Assembly (NCBI RefSeq): GCF_021283545.2
Contig: NZ_CP128540.1
Span: 1,461,501-1,525,500 of the forward strand
DNA: 64,000 nucleotides
Origin: Pseudomonas alloputida
GTDB taxonomy: Bacteria > Pseudomonadota > Gammaproteobacteria > Pseudomonadales > Pseudomonadaceae
Reading direction: 5' to 3'
Shown here: positions 14,749 to 23,418 of the stretch, one piece after another
Numbering within the stretch: the stretch's first letter is position 1
Layout of the letters: the number at the start of each line of letters is the position of its first letter
Position numbers and translations under genes: made by a program
Notes under the pieces: model-generated
Database searches by the model: none
Seen by the model: only the letters and a program-made list of their open reading frames with translations
What the model was told of the DNA's origin: nothing

Positions 14749-15123
14749 ATGGCCGAACCAAGTACCGGCGCCCTCGCAGTGACCGGCCTACTTGCCAGCG
14801 TCAGCCTGGGTGCTGCCTTCCCGCAGTTGGACCTGGCCACGCTCGTCGGCTCTTTCGGCGGGGCTTTCTTCTACGTCGTATTCGCCAAGGACATGAGCAC
14901 CTGGCGCCGGATCGGCTACCTGCTGACTGGCTGGATCGGTGGCTACTTCGGTGCTGCCGAATTGATGGGCTGGGCTTGGACCAAGACAGCAGGGTTCAGC
15001 GCCTTCGTGTGTGGCGCTCTGTGCGTGATCACGTTCTCTGGCCTCATCGAGTGGATGCAGACCGGCCAGCCGCCAAGGTGGTGGGCTTGGTTCTTCCGCC
15101 TCCGGGCCAGGAAGGAGGGTTGA
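14749..15123 (+). CDS. Putative phage holin
   Basis: The protein has 124 residues with three to four hydrophobic segments (FPQLDLATLVGSFGGAFFYV, then IGYLLTGWIGGYFGAAELMG and a third ending CVITFSGLIEWM). The C-terminus is basic (RARKEG). This is the size and layout of a phage holin and it lies in the early part of the late region. It is followed without a gap by a second small membrane protein. Confidence 0.75.
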   Translation: MAEPSTGALAVTGLLASVSLGAAFPQLDLATLVGSFGGAFFYVVFAKDMSTWRRIGYLLTGWIGGYFGAAELMGWAWTKTAGFSAFVCGALCVITFSGLIEWMQTGQPPRWWAWFFRLRARKEG

Positions 15124-15405
15124 ATGGCCGCTGTTATTCAGGCCGCATTGTGCGCCGTCATCTTCGTGATGATTGGACTGCGCTATCGGCCTTATCCCGA
15201 TGCCCGCTACAAGCTGGGCGTGTCCCTGATGGCCTGGGCCGCATGCGCGGTCACAGGAATGCAGTGCGTGAGCCTCATAGGCCGCATGGTGCTGCATGAC
15301 GAGTTCGCCGACGTGTCCTGGTTCAACACTGCGTTCTACCTGCTGGCCGCCATGCTGGTGTGTCGGGCCAAGGGGAACGTGGCCAAGATCGTGCGGGTTG
15401 AATGA
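15124..15405 (+). CDS. Second small membrane protein, possible holin partner
   Basis: The protein has 93 residues with about three transmembrane segments (AALCAVIFVMIGL, then LMAWAACAVTGMQCVSLIGR, then FNTAFYLLAAMLVC) and the basic end RAKGNVAKIVRVE. The TGA of the first holin gene is immediately followed by its ATG. Paired small membrane proteins of this kind occur beside holins in Pseudomonas phages. It may be a second holin or an antiholin. Confidence 0.68.
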   Translation: MAAVIQAALCAVIFVMIGLRYRPYPDARYKLGVSLMAWAACAVTGMQCVSLIGRMVLHDEFADVSWFNTAFYLLAAMLVCRAKGNVAKIVRVE

Positions 15406-15462
15406 TCCGCGCCACGAATTCGACATGCGCCGTTTCGTGGCGCGAACGCAACTAACAGATGC

Positions 15463-15681
15463 CTAGCTTCCAGGCCTTGTCGAGAATGGAGATCGCCAGC
15501 CTTTTTCCTTTGCGGCGGTCTGCTCTAGTTGGTGTATCCGGAAATCAAGCCGCATGACTACTAATGGGTCAATTCCACTCGAGTGATCATGCAGCATGCT
15601 GGATAGCCGCTTTAGTTGTTCGACCAGATCTAAATGCTTTCTGGCGAGATCCTTTTTTCCTTCCATAGCGTCTTGCTCCAT
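15463..15681 (-). CDS. Small coiled-coil protein on the opposite strand
   Basis: The protein has 72 residues (start at 15681 or 15666; the latter has GGAG nine bases upstream). It is mainly charged helix ([20 protein letters not shown], later [19 protein letters not shown]). It is divergent from the gene at 15713 and 31 bases away. Function unknown; its orientation suggests lysogen expression. Confidence 0.5.
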   Translation of the reverse strand: MEQDAMEGKKDLARKHLDLVEQLKRLSSMLHDHSSGIDPLVVMRLDFRIHQLEQTAAKEKGWRSPFSTRPGS

Positions 15682-15712
15682 AAAGCCTTTCAATCAGCAT
15701 AGAGGTTCACCC

Positions 15713-15944
15713 ATGGACAACCAGCACAAGAAGATTACCGGTTACCGCGATCTCACCCAGAGTGAGATCGACGGAATGAATTCCATCAAGGCTTTTGATG
15801 GCTGAAGCTGGCGAATTGTTCAAGCAGATCGGCCAGATCGAAGGTGTGGACCAGCGCACCTTGGCCCTGGCCAAGACCAACCTGCAGCAGGGCTTCATGT
15901 GGTTTGTGCGCTCGATCGCCAAGCCGGCTGACCCTTTCAGCTAA
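15713..15944 (+). pseudogene. Frameshifted Acb2/Tad1-family (anti-CBASS/anti-Thoeris) protein
   Basis: The first frame reads [20 protein letters not shown] then [10 protein letters not shown] and stops at 15805. The next frame from 15798 reads [15 protein letters not shown] and ends LQQGFMWFVRSIAKPADPFS. Together they give the start (QHxKIxGYRDLxQxEID-MN-IKAL) and end (LQxGFMALVRAIAxP) of phage Acb2/Tad1 hairpin proteins of about 75 residues. Acb2 sponges the cyclic nucleotides of CBASS; Tad1 relatives bind the Thoeris signal. One extra T in the TTTT at 15793-15796 explains the break: with three T residues the frame is open for 76 codons. A sequencing error or a programmed shift cannot be excluded. 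Confidence 0.82.
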
Positions 15945-16168
15945 TGGCCAAGGCGCCTTACACACCCTGCAAGCTCTACGTGGACGGCGCTGACGGCATC
16001 GCGGTTGGCGACTTCATCACCACCGCTGCCGGTTCGGCGTACTTGGTGCAGACGCTGCGGGTGAACCGCAAGCGGCCAGAGCGCAAGCACATGGACTGCC
16101 TGCGCTGGCCGATCACCGAGGTGCCGCCTGACGCGCGGTGCTACCAACTGACCTGGTACCGGAGATGA
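15944..16168 (+). CDS. Phage protein of unknown function
   Basis: The protein has 74 residues. It starts at TAATG, overlapping the stop of the Acb2-like gene. It looks like a small beta-rich domain (CKLYVDGADGIAVGDFITTA, then AYLVQTLRVNRKRPERKH), possibly SH3-like. No function known. Confidence 0.68.
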   Translation: MAKAPYTPCKLYVDGADGIAVGDFITTAAGSAYLVQTLRVNRKRPERKHMDCLRWPITEVPPDARCYQLTWYRR

Positions 16169-16171
16169 CGA

Positions 16172-16372
16172 GTGTCCTGCAGTGGATGCGCCGCCCGGCG
16201 CGAGTGGTTAAACAAATGGGCCAAGGTGGCATATGAGCGAGCAGCAAGCCTATTCCGAACAAATCCAGAAGCTGGGCGCGAAGAAGGGCGACCTTCTGGT
16301 GATCAGCGTTCCATTCCCAATCAAGGCGGAGCAGCGCGAGCGGCTGACTCAGCATCTGGCGGGGACGGCTGA
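16172..16372 (+). CDS. Possible small CxxC protein
   Basis: A GTG at 16172 follows GGAG eight bases upstream. The product starts MSCSGCAARREWLNKWAKVA and is then overlapped for 140 bases by the gene at 16233. Only the first 25 residues look protein-like (a Cys pair and an amphipathic basic helix). It may be the truncated head of a longer gene. Low confidence. Confidence 0.35.
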   Translation: MSCSGCAARREWLNKWAKVAYERAASLFRTNPEAGREEGRPSGDQRSIPNQGGAARAADSASGGDG

Positions 16373-16589
16373 TCGACTCCAGTGTGAGCTGGTCGTGCTT
16401 GAGGCGGGCATCACTGCCCAGCTGCAGCCAAGCGTGAGCGAGCTTCTGGCAGAGCAGCAGAAGCAGACCGCACTGCTCGAGCAGATCGCAACCCAGAACT
16501 TGGCACTGATCGAAGCGCTGGCCGAGGGTGAAGGTGCTGACCCTGACGCACAGCCATCCACCTACCTGGACGGCTCGCCATGCCGTTGA
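16233..16589 (+). CDS. Phage protein of unknown function, coiled coil
   Basis: The protein has 118 residues. AAGG lies six bases before the ATG. Residues 35-105 (LTQHLAGTADRLQCELVVLE then VSELLAEQQKQTALLEQIAT) are helical with heptad-like spacing. It precedes the HNH/terminase block and overlaps the HNH gene by 10 bases. Confidence 0.65.
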   Translation: MSEQQAYSEQIQKLGAKKGDLLVISVPFPIKAEQRERLTQHLAGTADRLQCELVVLEAGITAQLQPSVSELLAEQQKQTALLEQIATQNLALIEALAEGEGADPDAQPSTYLDGSPCR

Positions 16590-16945
16590 GGCCCCAGCGT
16601 CCATGCCGGACTCAGGGATGCAGGTCGCTGCACCGGAATGCCAACGGCTACTGCGATGGCCATGCCGAACTGGCTGCCGAACAGGCCAAGGCCTGGGCGA
16701 CGCGTAAGGGGTCTGGCCGTGGTGGTCGCCCCTGGCGCCGCAAGCGTGAGCGAATCCTGAAGCGAGACCAGTACCTCTGCCGGTGCGATGACTGCACCCA
16801 GCTAGGTCGCATCCGCGAAGCTCATGAGGTTGACCACATCGTGGCCCTGGCCCACGGCGGTACTGACGATGACGACAACCTTCGGGCGATCAACCGTGAC
16901 TGCCACAAGGCGAAGACGCAGAAAGAATCCCGACAGCATCGATAG
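16580..16945 (+). CDS. HNH endonuclease of the packaging module
   Basis: The protein has 121 residues. The N-terminal Cys cluster (CRTQGCRSL, then NGYCDGHAE) and the HNH core (EAHEVDHIVALAHGG, then DDNLRAINRDCHKAKT) match HNH proteins found next to terminase genes in HK97-like phages. There they are needed with the terminase for cutting DNA at packaging. It stands upstream of the terminase small subunit, separated from it by a homing endonuclease. Confidence 0.92.
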   Translation: MPLRPQRPCRTQGCRSLHRNANGYCDGHAELAAEQAKAWATRKGSGRGGRPWRRKRERILKRDQYLCRCDDCTQLGRIREAHEVDHIVALAHGGTDDDDNLRAINRDCHKAKTQKESRQHR

Positions 16946-16952
16946 ATAGAAC

Positions 16953-17471
16953 ATGCAACCAATACCCAACCTCAGCGGCTACTACGCAACTGAGGGCGGG
17001 GAAGTTGCGTCTGTGCGGTCTGGATCTGTCCGGGTTCTCAAGAGCCAGGTGTACGATGGCTACCATCGCGTCACATTGACGGTTCGAGTCAATGGCAAGA
17101 AGGAACGTCATCGCTTCGAAGTGCATCGACTCGTGCTTATGGCGTATGCAGGCTTGCCGCAAACTGACGGCCTTGAAGCGCGCCACTTGAACGGTGTGAG
17201 CGAGGATAACCGTCCGGTTAACTTGGCGTGGGGTACCAGGCGACAGAACCTAGAGGACGCCATCAAGCATGGTACTCGCGGACCAGGAATGAAGGCTCTG
17301 CATCGACGCCTTACTGACCAACAGGTGGTTGAGATAAGGCAGAGGAGAGCTGCAGGCGAGTCGCCGAAGGCTCTGGCCGAGGAGTACGGTGTACACCGCG
17401 AATACATCCCCAAGATCGTCAGCGGTAAGGCTTGGAGCTGCATACCGATCAAGGTGGGGGTAGGGGTCTAG
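16953..17471 (+). CDS. Free-standing HNH homing endonuclease (NUMOD4-type)
   Basis: The protein has 172 residues. The N-terminal NUMOD4-like part (PNLSGYYATEGGEVASVR) is followed by an HNH_3 core (HRLVLMAYAGLPQTDGLEAR, HLNGVSEDNRPVNLAWG, N-x2-DAIKHGT). The C-terminal HTH (LTDQQVVEIRQRRAAGESPK) would bind DNA. Such genes spread by cutting phages that lack them. It sits between the HNH and terminase genes, a common target, without operon overlap. Confidence 0.9.
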   Translation: MQPIPNLSGYYATEGGEVASVRSGSVRVLKSQVYDGYHRVTLTVRVNGKKERHRFEVHRLVLMAYAGLPQTDGLEARHLNGVSEDNRPVNLAWGTRRQNLEDAIKHGTRGPGMKALHRRLTDQQVVEIRQRRAAGESPKALAEEYGVHREYIPKIVSGKAWSCIPIKVGVGV

Positions 17472-17547
17472 TGAAAGTTCACACCTTTCCGCTCGGACAC
17501 CGCGCCCTCAGCTTTTTTTCCACTTCCGCAAAATTCAGGTTTTCAAA

Positions 17548-17931
17548 ATGGCCCGACCGCGCAAGCCGACCAACGTGCTTGAGCTGACCGGTGCGTTCAA
17601 GAAAGACCCCCAGCGTCACCGTGAGGATGCCGAACCGGTGGGTGAGCTGACCGCACCGCCGGCTCACATCAACGGAGCAGTGCTCCACGCCTGGAAGGAG
17701 ATTGCGAAGTACGCCCCGCGGGACGTGCTGACCAACTCCGACCGACTCAGTCTGGAACTGGCCGCCAACCTGCTGGCCCAGTTCCGCAACGACCCACTCG
17801 ATTTCCCTGCCGCCAAGCTAGTGCGCCTGGAGGCCATGCTCGGCAAGTTCGGCATGACGCCGGCTGACCGGTCCAAGGTGGGCGGGGGTAAAAAAGACGC
17901 GCCGAAGGGCAATGCATTCGCGGAGCTGTGA
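17548..17931 (+). CDS. Terminase small subunit (P27 family)
   Basis: The protein has 127 residues, starting MARPRKPTNVLELTGAFKKD, with the helical core seen in P27-type small terminases (VLHAWKEIAKYAPRDVLTNS, LSLELAANLLAQFR). It recognises phage DNA for packaging. Its stop overlaps the large subunit start. Confidence 0.92.
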   Translation: MARPRKPTNVLELTGAFKKDPQRHREDAEPVGELTAPPAHINGAVLHAWKEIAKYAPRDVLTNSDRLSLELAANLLAQFRNDPLDFPAAKLVRLEAMLGKFGMTPADRSKVGGGKKDAPKGNAFAEL

Positions 17932-19640
17932 TGGCCAAGGTGAAATTTCCGCTGATGAAGGCGGCCGAAAAGTACGCCAAGGATGTCGTCGCCGGGAAGA
18001 TCCTCGTCTGCAAATGGATCCAGCTGCTGGCCCAGCGTCACCTCGACGACCTGGCTGCCTCAAAGCGCAAGGACTTTCCGTACAAATTCGATCCCGCCAA
18101 GGCGGAGAAAGTCGCCAAGTTCCTGCAGCTTCTGCCGCACACCAAGGGTAAATGGGGCGGAAAGAAGCAGCTGATCAAGCTGGAGCCCTGGCAACTTTTC
18201 TCGGTTTGCGTGCCGTTCGGCTGGGTCCGCAAGAAGGATGGCACTCGGCGTTACCGGACGATTCTGGTGTTCGTACCCAGGAAGAACGGCAAATCGATCA
18301 TCGGCGGCGGCGTGGGTCTGTACATGTTCGTCGCCGACGGAGAGTTCGGCGCCGAGGTCTACTCTGGAGCGACCACGGAGAAGCAAGCCTGGGAGGTGTT
18401 CAGGCCGGCCAAGCTGATGGTCGAGCGTACCGACGACTTGCGAGAGCACTACGGCGTCGACGTGAACGCTTCCAACATGGTCGTTTTGGCCGATGGGTCG
18501 CGATTCGAACCGGTCATCGGGAAGCCTGGCGACGGCTCTTCACCGTCCTGCTCGGTGGTCGACGAGTACCACGAACATCAAGATTCGACGCTCTACGACA
18601 CCATGGAAACCGGCATGGGCGCCCGCGAGCAGCCAATCATGCTAGTCATCACCACTGCTGGGTCCAGCATCGGCGGGCCTTGCCACCAGCTGATTCGCGA
18701 CTCCGAGCGGATGCTGGAAGGGGTCATTGAACGTCCGGATCTCTGGCCCGCGCTCTACACCATTGACCATGGCGATGACTGGACCAGCGAGATCGCGCTG
18801 CGCAAGGCGAATCCGAACTTCGGCATTTCGGTCGGGGAGGACTTTCTGCTGGCCCGCCAGCGTGACGCGATGCAGTCGGCTACCAAGCAGGCCACCTTCC
18901 GCACCAAGCACCTGAATGAGTGGGTAGGCGCCAAGAATGCCTGGCTCAACATGCTGCGCTGGAAAGAGGCCCCGGTCAGGAAGAGCCTTGCAGAACTGGA
19001 GGGCCGCCCGTGCTACGGCAGTCTCGACCTGGCGAGCAAGATCGACATTGCTGCGAACCTGCTGATCTTTCCGCCCCATGGCGACGATCCGTTCTGGCAT
19101 ATCCACGCCAGGTACTACCTGCCAGAGGCGCGGGTGCTGGAGGAGCTGGACAGCAACACCGCGCGGTACCGCGAATTCGATGCTCTCGGTCTGCTGACCC
19201 TGACCGACGGAGAGGTCACTGACTTCGAAGTCATCAAGGAGGACATGCGAGAGTTTGCCGGTCGCTTCGACATCCGGGCCTACGCCTACGACCCATGGCA
19301 GGCCACCCAGCTGGCTCAGGAAATGGACGCCGAAGGTTTGCCGATGGTGGAGCTGCGCCAGACAGTGCAGAACTTGAGCGAGCCCATGAAAGAGGTCGAG
19401 GCTCTGGTGCTGCAGCGCAAGCTGGCCCACGGTGACTGCCCGGTGCTGACTTGGATGGCCTCGAACGTGGTGGCGAAGCTGGACGTGAAGGACAACATCT
19501 ACCCCAACAAGGAGCGCCCGGAGAACAAGATCGACGGCATGGTGAGCCTGATCACCGGCTGCGCCGTGGCCATCAAGCTCGGTATCGATGACTCCGGCCA
19601 CTTCGATGACTTTCTTGCCAGCCCGATCGTGGTTGGCTAA
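17931..19640 (+). CDS. Terminase large subunit
   Basis: The protein has 569 residues. The ATPase has a Walker A-like VFVPRKNGKSI and a Walker B ending SVVDEYHEHQ. The nuclease part includes YGSLDLASKID (first acidic residue) and AYDPWQATQLA, with further Asp residues near EKENKIDGMVS-type sequence at the end. It is the HK97/Terminase_1 type that packages DNA with the small subunit. Confidence 0.95.
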   Translation: MAKVKFPLMKAAEKYAKDVVAGKILVCKWIQLLAQRHLDDLAASKRKDFPYKFDPAKAEKVAKFLQLLPHTKGKWGGKKQLIKLEPWQLFSVCVPFGWVRKKDGTRRYRTILVFVPRKNGKSIIGGGVGLYMFVADGEFGAEVYSGATTEKQAWEVFRPAKLMVERTDDLREHYGVDVNASNMVVLADGSRFEPVIGKPGDGSSPSCSVVDEYHEHQDSTLYDTMETGMGAREQPIMLVITTAGSSIGGPCHQLIRDSERMLEGVIERPDLWPALYTIDHGDDWTSEIALRKANPNFGISVGEDFLLARQRDAMQSATKQATFRTKHLNEWVGAKNAWLNMLRWKEAPVRKSLAELEGRPCYGSLDLASKIDIAANLLIFPPHGDDPFWHIHARYYLPEARVLEELDSNTARYREFDALGLLTLTDGEVTDFEVIKEDMREFAGRFDIRAYAYDPWQATQLAQEMDAEGLPMVELRQTVQNLSEPMKEVEALVLQRKLAHGDCPVLTWMASNVVAKLDVKDNIYPNKERPENKIDGMVSLITGCAVAIKLGIDDSGHFDDFLASPIVVG

Positions 19641-19651
19641 CTGGACTACCT

Positions 19652-19816
19652 ATGAAAACTGGCCTGATCATCTTTCTGGTGCTTGCCGCCGGCGGCTTGC
19701 TGCTGGGCGTCGCTGGTGTATACGTGCTGGCCGGCTTGGGTTACGCGCTGCTGGCCGCTGCTGGTTCGCTACTGATCGCCGCGGGCTTCATTCGCAAGGG
19801 GTTGATCGGTGGATAA
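19652..19816 (+). CDS. Small two-helix membrane protein before the portal gene
   Basis: The protein has 54 residues, almost all hydrophobic (MKTGLIIFLVLAAGGLLLGV, then YALLAAAGSLLIAAGFIRKG). It overlaps the portal GTG start by eight bases. Small membrane proteins at this site occur in related phages, with no known function. Confidence 0.7.
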   Translation: MKTGLIIFLVLAAGGLLLGVAGVYVLAGLGYALLAAAGSLLIAAGFIRKGLIGG

Positions 19817-21143
19817 ATCATTGACGCAGATCCTCGGCCAGGCCCTGGTGAAGTCGGCCGAGCCGGGAGTGGCATCGAGCCTGGCGGGATGGGCGGGCCG
19901 CAAGATCGGCCTAACCGACTCCGCCTTCTGGAACACCTTCTACGGTACCGACTCGGCCTCAGGGAAGGTGGTCAGCCAGCAGACGGCGCTCCAGCTCTCG
20001 ACTGTTTGGGCATGCGTGCGCTTGATCGCTGAAACGATCGCCACGCTGCCGATCGCCTTGTACGAGGACAGGAACGGTGCGCCGGTGGTGGCCAGCTCTC
20101 ACCCGGTCAACTTCGTCATCAGCCAGCAACCCAACGCCGACCAAACCCCTGTGGAGTTCTGGGAGAACGTCATGGCCAGCCTGCTGCTGCAGGGGAATGC
20201 ATTCTGTGAGCCCCACCAGAGCGGCCGCACCTTGACGAGTCTGGAGTTCCTTCTGCCGCAGAACATGTCGCCCCCGCGGCGCTTGGCGGACGGCTCCATT
20301 GAGTACCGCTACACCGACAACTTCGGCAAGCCTCACACGTTGACCGAGGATCAGATGGTGCACGTCCGAGCCTTCGGCGTTGACCCGCTTTGCGGCCTTT
20401 CGCCTCTGGCATACGGGCGACAGGTGCTGGGCTCGGCCATGGCGGCTGATGAGTCGGCGGCGAAGATGTTCGCCAACGGCATGAAGCTGGGCGGCGTCCT
20501 GTCCACGGACCAGATCCTCAAGCCGGAACAGCGGAAGGACATCCGCGAGGACATGATCAAGCAGTTCTCAGGCGCGACGAACCACGGCAAGACGATGGTT
20601 CTCGAGGCGGGAATGAAGTACCAGCAGGTATCCATGACGCCTGAGGATGCCCAGATGCTGCAGACCAGGGCGTTCAACGTCGAGGAGATTTGCCGCTGGT
20701 TCCGCGTGCCGCCCTGGATGGTCGGGCACACACAGAACTCCACCAGCTGGGGTACCGGCATGGAGCAGCAGATGATCGGCTTCCTGTCTTTCACGCTGCT
20801 GCCCTGGATCAAGCGCATCGAAATGTGCGCCAACCGCCGCCTGCTGCGTCCTGACGAACGTCGCCGCTTCTACGTGAAGTTCAACCCGGAAGGGCTGTTG
20901 CGCATGGACAGCGCGGCGCGGGCGGCCTTCTACAGCTCGATGACCCAGAACGGGATCTACACCCGGGACGACTGCCGGCGCAAAGAGAACTTGCCGCCGG
21001 AGGGCGGCAACGCGGCAAAGCTCACCGTGCAATCCAACATGCTGCCGATCGACAAGCTGGGCGAAGACCCCGGCGGCGCCAACCAGGCCAAGGCAGCGTT
21101 GCTCGACTGGCTCAACGACCAGCCAAGAGGTAAATCTGAATGA
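19809..21143 (+). CDS. HK97-family portal protein
   Basis: The protein has 444 residues with GTG start inside the previous gene. The segments TALQLSTVWACVRLIAETIA, HPVNFVISQQPN and the C-terminal RVPPWMVGHTQNSTSWGTGM are the portal signature. It forms the dodecameric ring through which DNA enters the head. Confidence 0.96.
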   Translation: MDKSLTQILGQALVKSAEPGVASSLAGWAGRKIGLTDSAFWNTFYGTDSASGKVVSQQTALQLSTVWACVRLIAETIATLPIALYEDRNGAPVVASSHPVNFVISQQPNADQTPVEFWENVMASLLLQGNAFCEPHQSGRTLTSLEFLLPQNMSPPRRLADGSIEYRYTDNFGKPHTLTEDQMVHVRAFGVDPLCGLSPLAYGRQVLGSAMAADESAAKMFANGMKLGGVLSTDQILKPEQRKDIREDMIKQFSGATNHGKTMVLEAGMKYQQVSMTPEDAQMLQTRAFNVEEICRWFRVPPWMVGHTQNSTSWGTGMEQQMIGFLSFTLLPWIKRIEMCANRRLLRPDERRRFYVKFNPEGLLRMDSAARAAFYSSMTQNGIYTRDDCRRKENLPPEGGNAAKLTVQSNMLPIDKLGEDPGGANQAKAALLDWLNDQPRGKSE

Positions 21144-21886
21144 AAACCGCACCCACCAGCTGGTGGTCTGGGCCCGGCGTCAAGGCGGGACACAAGGATC
21201 GAGCAGCGGCAGTCAAGTACCGCTCTTTCGACTATGACGTGAAGGCTGTCGGCGACGACGGCCTTTTTTCTGGCTACGGCTCAGTGTTCGGCGTGGTCGA
21301 CAGCTACAACGAGGTGGTCGCGCCTGGCGCCTTCCTGGAGTCGATCGAGGACGCCAAGGCCAAGTCGAGAACCTTCCCGGTGCTCTGGCAGCACCGCACC
21401 GGCGAGCCTATTGGCAGCTGGGACATCAGCAGCATGAAGGAAGACGACCGGGGTTTGTTCGGCGCCGGTGAGCTCTGGCTGCAGGACGCCCCGTATGCGC
21501 GCATCGCTTACCGCGGCATGCAGACGCGTTCGATCACCGGCCTGTCGATCGGCTACTACGTGCGCGAGTCTAGCTTCGATGAGAAGACCCGCATTCGCAC
21601 GCTGACCAAGCTCGACCTGATCGAGATTTCCATCGTGACCGTGCCGGCCAATGACGAGGCCCGCACCGACACGATCAAGTCGAAGTTGGCCCACGGCGGC
21701 CTGCCTTCGATGCCCGAATTTGAGTTGCTCCTGCGCGAGGCAGGCTTCTCGAAGACTCAGTCTGCGGTGATTGCCAACCGTGGCCTGCAGCACCTGCTCC
21801 GGAGCGAGTCCGAGGGCGACCTGGCAGCAATTGAAATCGCTGAGGCGCTCAAGTCGCGCCCCGCTCTTTCCCTCCCTTCGTTTTGA
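21140..21886 (+). CDS. HK97-family prohead maturation protease
   Basis: The protein has 248 residues. The U35 protease core has the conserved histidine in FPVLWQHRTGEPIGSWD and the serine in RSITGLSIGYYVRE. It cleaves the scaffold and capsid N-terminus in the prohead. It overlaps the portal stop and is followed by the capsid gene. Confidence 0.95.
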   Translation: MKTAPTSWWSGPGVKAGHKDRAAAVKYRSFDYDVKAVGDDGLFSGYGSVFGVVDSYNEVVAPGAFLESIEDAKAKSRTFPVLWQHRTGEPIGSWDISSMKEDDRGLFGAGELWLQDAPYARIAYRGMQTRSITGLSIGYYVRESSFDEKTRIRTLTKLDLIEISIVTVPANDEARTDTIKSKLAHGGLPSMPEFELLLREAGFSKTQSAVIANRGLQHLLRSESEGDLAAIEIAEALKSRPALSLPSF

Positions 21887-21895
21887 GGAATCACC

Positions 21896-23149
21896 ATGCA
21901 TAACGCCATGAGCAACCAGGCTCGCTCCGAACATCGCCAGTTCCAGCGCAAGGAGCACGCCGACGACAAGATCCAGCTGAAAGCGGTCAACGACCTGCTC
22001 GATGAGCGCGATCAGGAAATCAAGGCCTTCGCCAGTAAGGCGGCGGCTGAAATCAAAGAGCACGGCACCATCCTCGAGGAAACCAAGACCGTTCTCGACG
22101 GCCTGGTGAAGGATGGCCTGGGCCTGCAGGATCGCCTGCAGGAGATCGAGCAGAAGATGGCCCGCCGCTTCGCGGCAAACGATCCGGTTGACGTGAAATC
22201 GGTTGGTGAAGAGCTTTCTGAAACCGAAGAATTCAAGGCCCTGCAAACCCGTGGTCGTGGTATCGCGCGCATCGGTCGCAAGGCTGTCACCAACATCACC
22301 AGTGCCACCACCGGGACCGGCGGCGTGGGCGTTGCCATCCAGCCGACCCGCCTGCCAGGCATCATCACTGAGCCTGAGCGACAGTTCACTATTCGTGACC
22401 TGATCATGCCGGGCCGCACCTCGTCCAACGCCATCGAGTATGTGCGCGAGAGCGGCTTCCAGAACATGGCCGCCGCTCAGGCTGGCGAGGGCGCATTGAA
22501 GGCCCAGTCGGACCTGTCCTTCGAGCTGAAGACCACCCCGGTGCGTACCATCGCTCACTGGTTCAAGGCCTCCAAGCAGGTACTGTCGGATATTCCGCTG
22601 CTGCAGAGCTACATCAACGGGCGCGCCATCTACGGCCTGAAGTACAAGGAAGAAGAGCAGATCCTGGCAGGCGACGGTACCGGTCAGAACCTGCTGGGCC
22701 TGATCCCGCAGGCGACCGCTTTCAACAACGCCCTGCGCAAAACCGGCGACACCAAGATCGACACCCTGCGCCGCGCCATTCTGCAGGTTCGCGTCGCGGA
22801 ATACCGCGCCTCGGCCATCGCCCTGAATCCGGTCGATTGGGCCGACATCGAACTCACCAAGGACGCCAACGGCTCCTACATCTGGGTCAACGTGCAGGAA
22901 GGTGGCGTGCAGCGCTTGTGGAAACTGCCGGTGGTGGACAGCAACGCCGTACCGGAAGGCGAGTTCCTGGTCGGCGCGATGAACATCGCAGCCCAGGTGT
23001 TCGACCGCGAGGAAGCGGCTGTCGAGGTCTCCACTGAAGACGGCGACAACTTCCGCACCAACATGGTCACCATCCGCGCAGAAGAGCGCCTGGCGCTGGC
23101 GGTGTACCGCGAAGAGTCGTTCGTTCACGGCGAATTCGACGCCCCGTAA
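21896..23149 (+). CDS. HK97-type major capsid protein
   Basis: The protein has 417 residues. Residues 1-105 form a coiled-coil delta domain (ERDQEIKAFASKAAAEIKEH, LQDRLQEIEQKMARR) removed by the protease. The HK97 fold follows, including PTRLPGIITEPERQFTIRDL and KTTPVRTIAHWFKASKQVLS. It builds the shell. Confidence 0.96.
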   Translation: MHNAMSNQARSEHRQFQRKEHADDKIQLKAVNDLLDERDQEIKAFASKAAAEIKEHGTILEETKTVLDGLVKDGLGLQDRLQEIEQKMARRFAANDPVDVKSVGEELSETEEFKALQTRGRGIARIGRKAVTNITSATTGTGGVGVAIQPTRLPGIITEPERQFTIRDLIMPGRTSSNAIEYVRESGFQNMAAAQAGEGALKAQSDLSFELKTTPVRTIAHWFKASKQVLSDIPLLQSYINGRAIYGLKYKEEEQILAGDGTGQNLLGLIPQATAFNNALRKTGDTKIDTLRRAILQVRVAEYRASAIALNPVDWADIELTKDANGSYIWVNVQEGGVQRLWKLPVVDSNAVPEGEFLVGAMNIAAQVFDREEAAVEVSTEDGDNFRTNMVTIRAEERLALAVYREESFVHGEFDAP

Positions 23150-23190
23150 CCATCACCGGAGCGCGCCTCGGCAACGGGGCGCGGCAGACC

Positions 23191-23415
23191 ATGCCAGAAG
23201 TCAGCGTAAAAACCATCAAGGGTTTCAACAACGACGGCGTCTACGCAAAGCGCGGTTCGACCATTACGGTGGACGAGCAGCGCGCTCGTGACCTGTTGCG
23301 CAACGGCCTCATCGAGGAATACGACGTGAAGAAAGCCGAAGACCCAGACAACAAGAAGGCGCCGGAGCCGGCCAACAAGGGCGGCAAGGGAGCGGCCACC
23401 AAGCCCAAGGAGTGA
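23191..23415 (+). CDS. Small head-region protein
   Basis: The protein has 74 residues. An N-terminal small fold (VSVKTIKGFNNDGVYAKRGS) is followed by a Lys/Pro/Ala-rich tail (NKKAPEPANKGGKGAATKPK). It lies between the capsid and connector genes. It may be a head decoration or stabilisation protein; not established. Confidence 0.7.
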   Translation: MPEVSVKTIKGFNNDGVYAKRGSTITVDEQRARDLLRNGLIEEYDVKKAEDPDNKKAPEPANKGGKGAATKPKE

Positions 23416-23418
23416 TCC

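Noticed and set aside
21281..23128. A 615-codon minus-strand frame opposite the prohead protease and capsid genes
   Set aside because: It is the shadow of two certain head genes in GC-rich DNA. It has no domain and would need antisense coding over the most conserved part of the phage.
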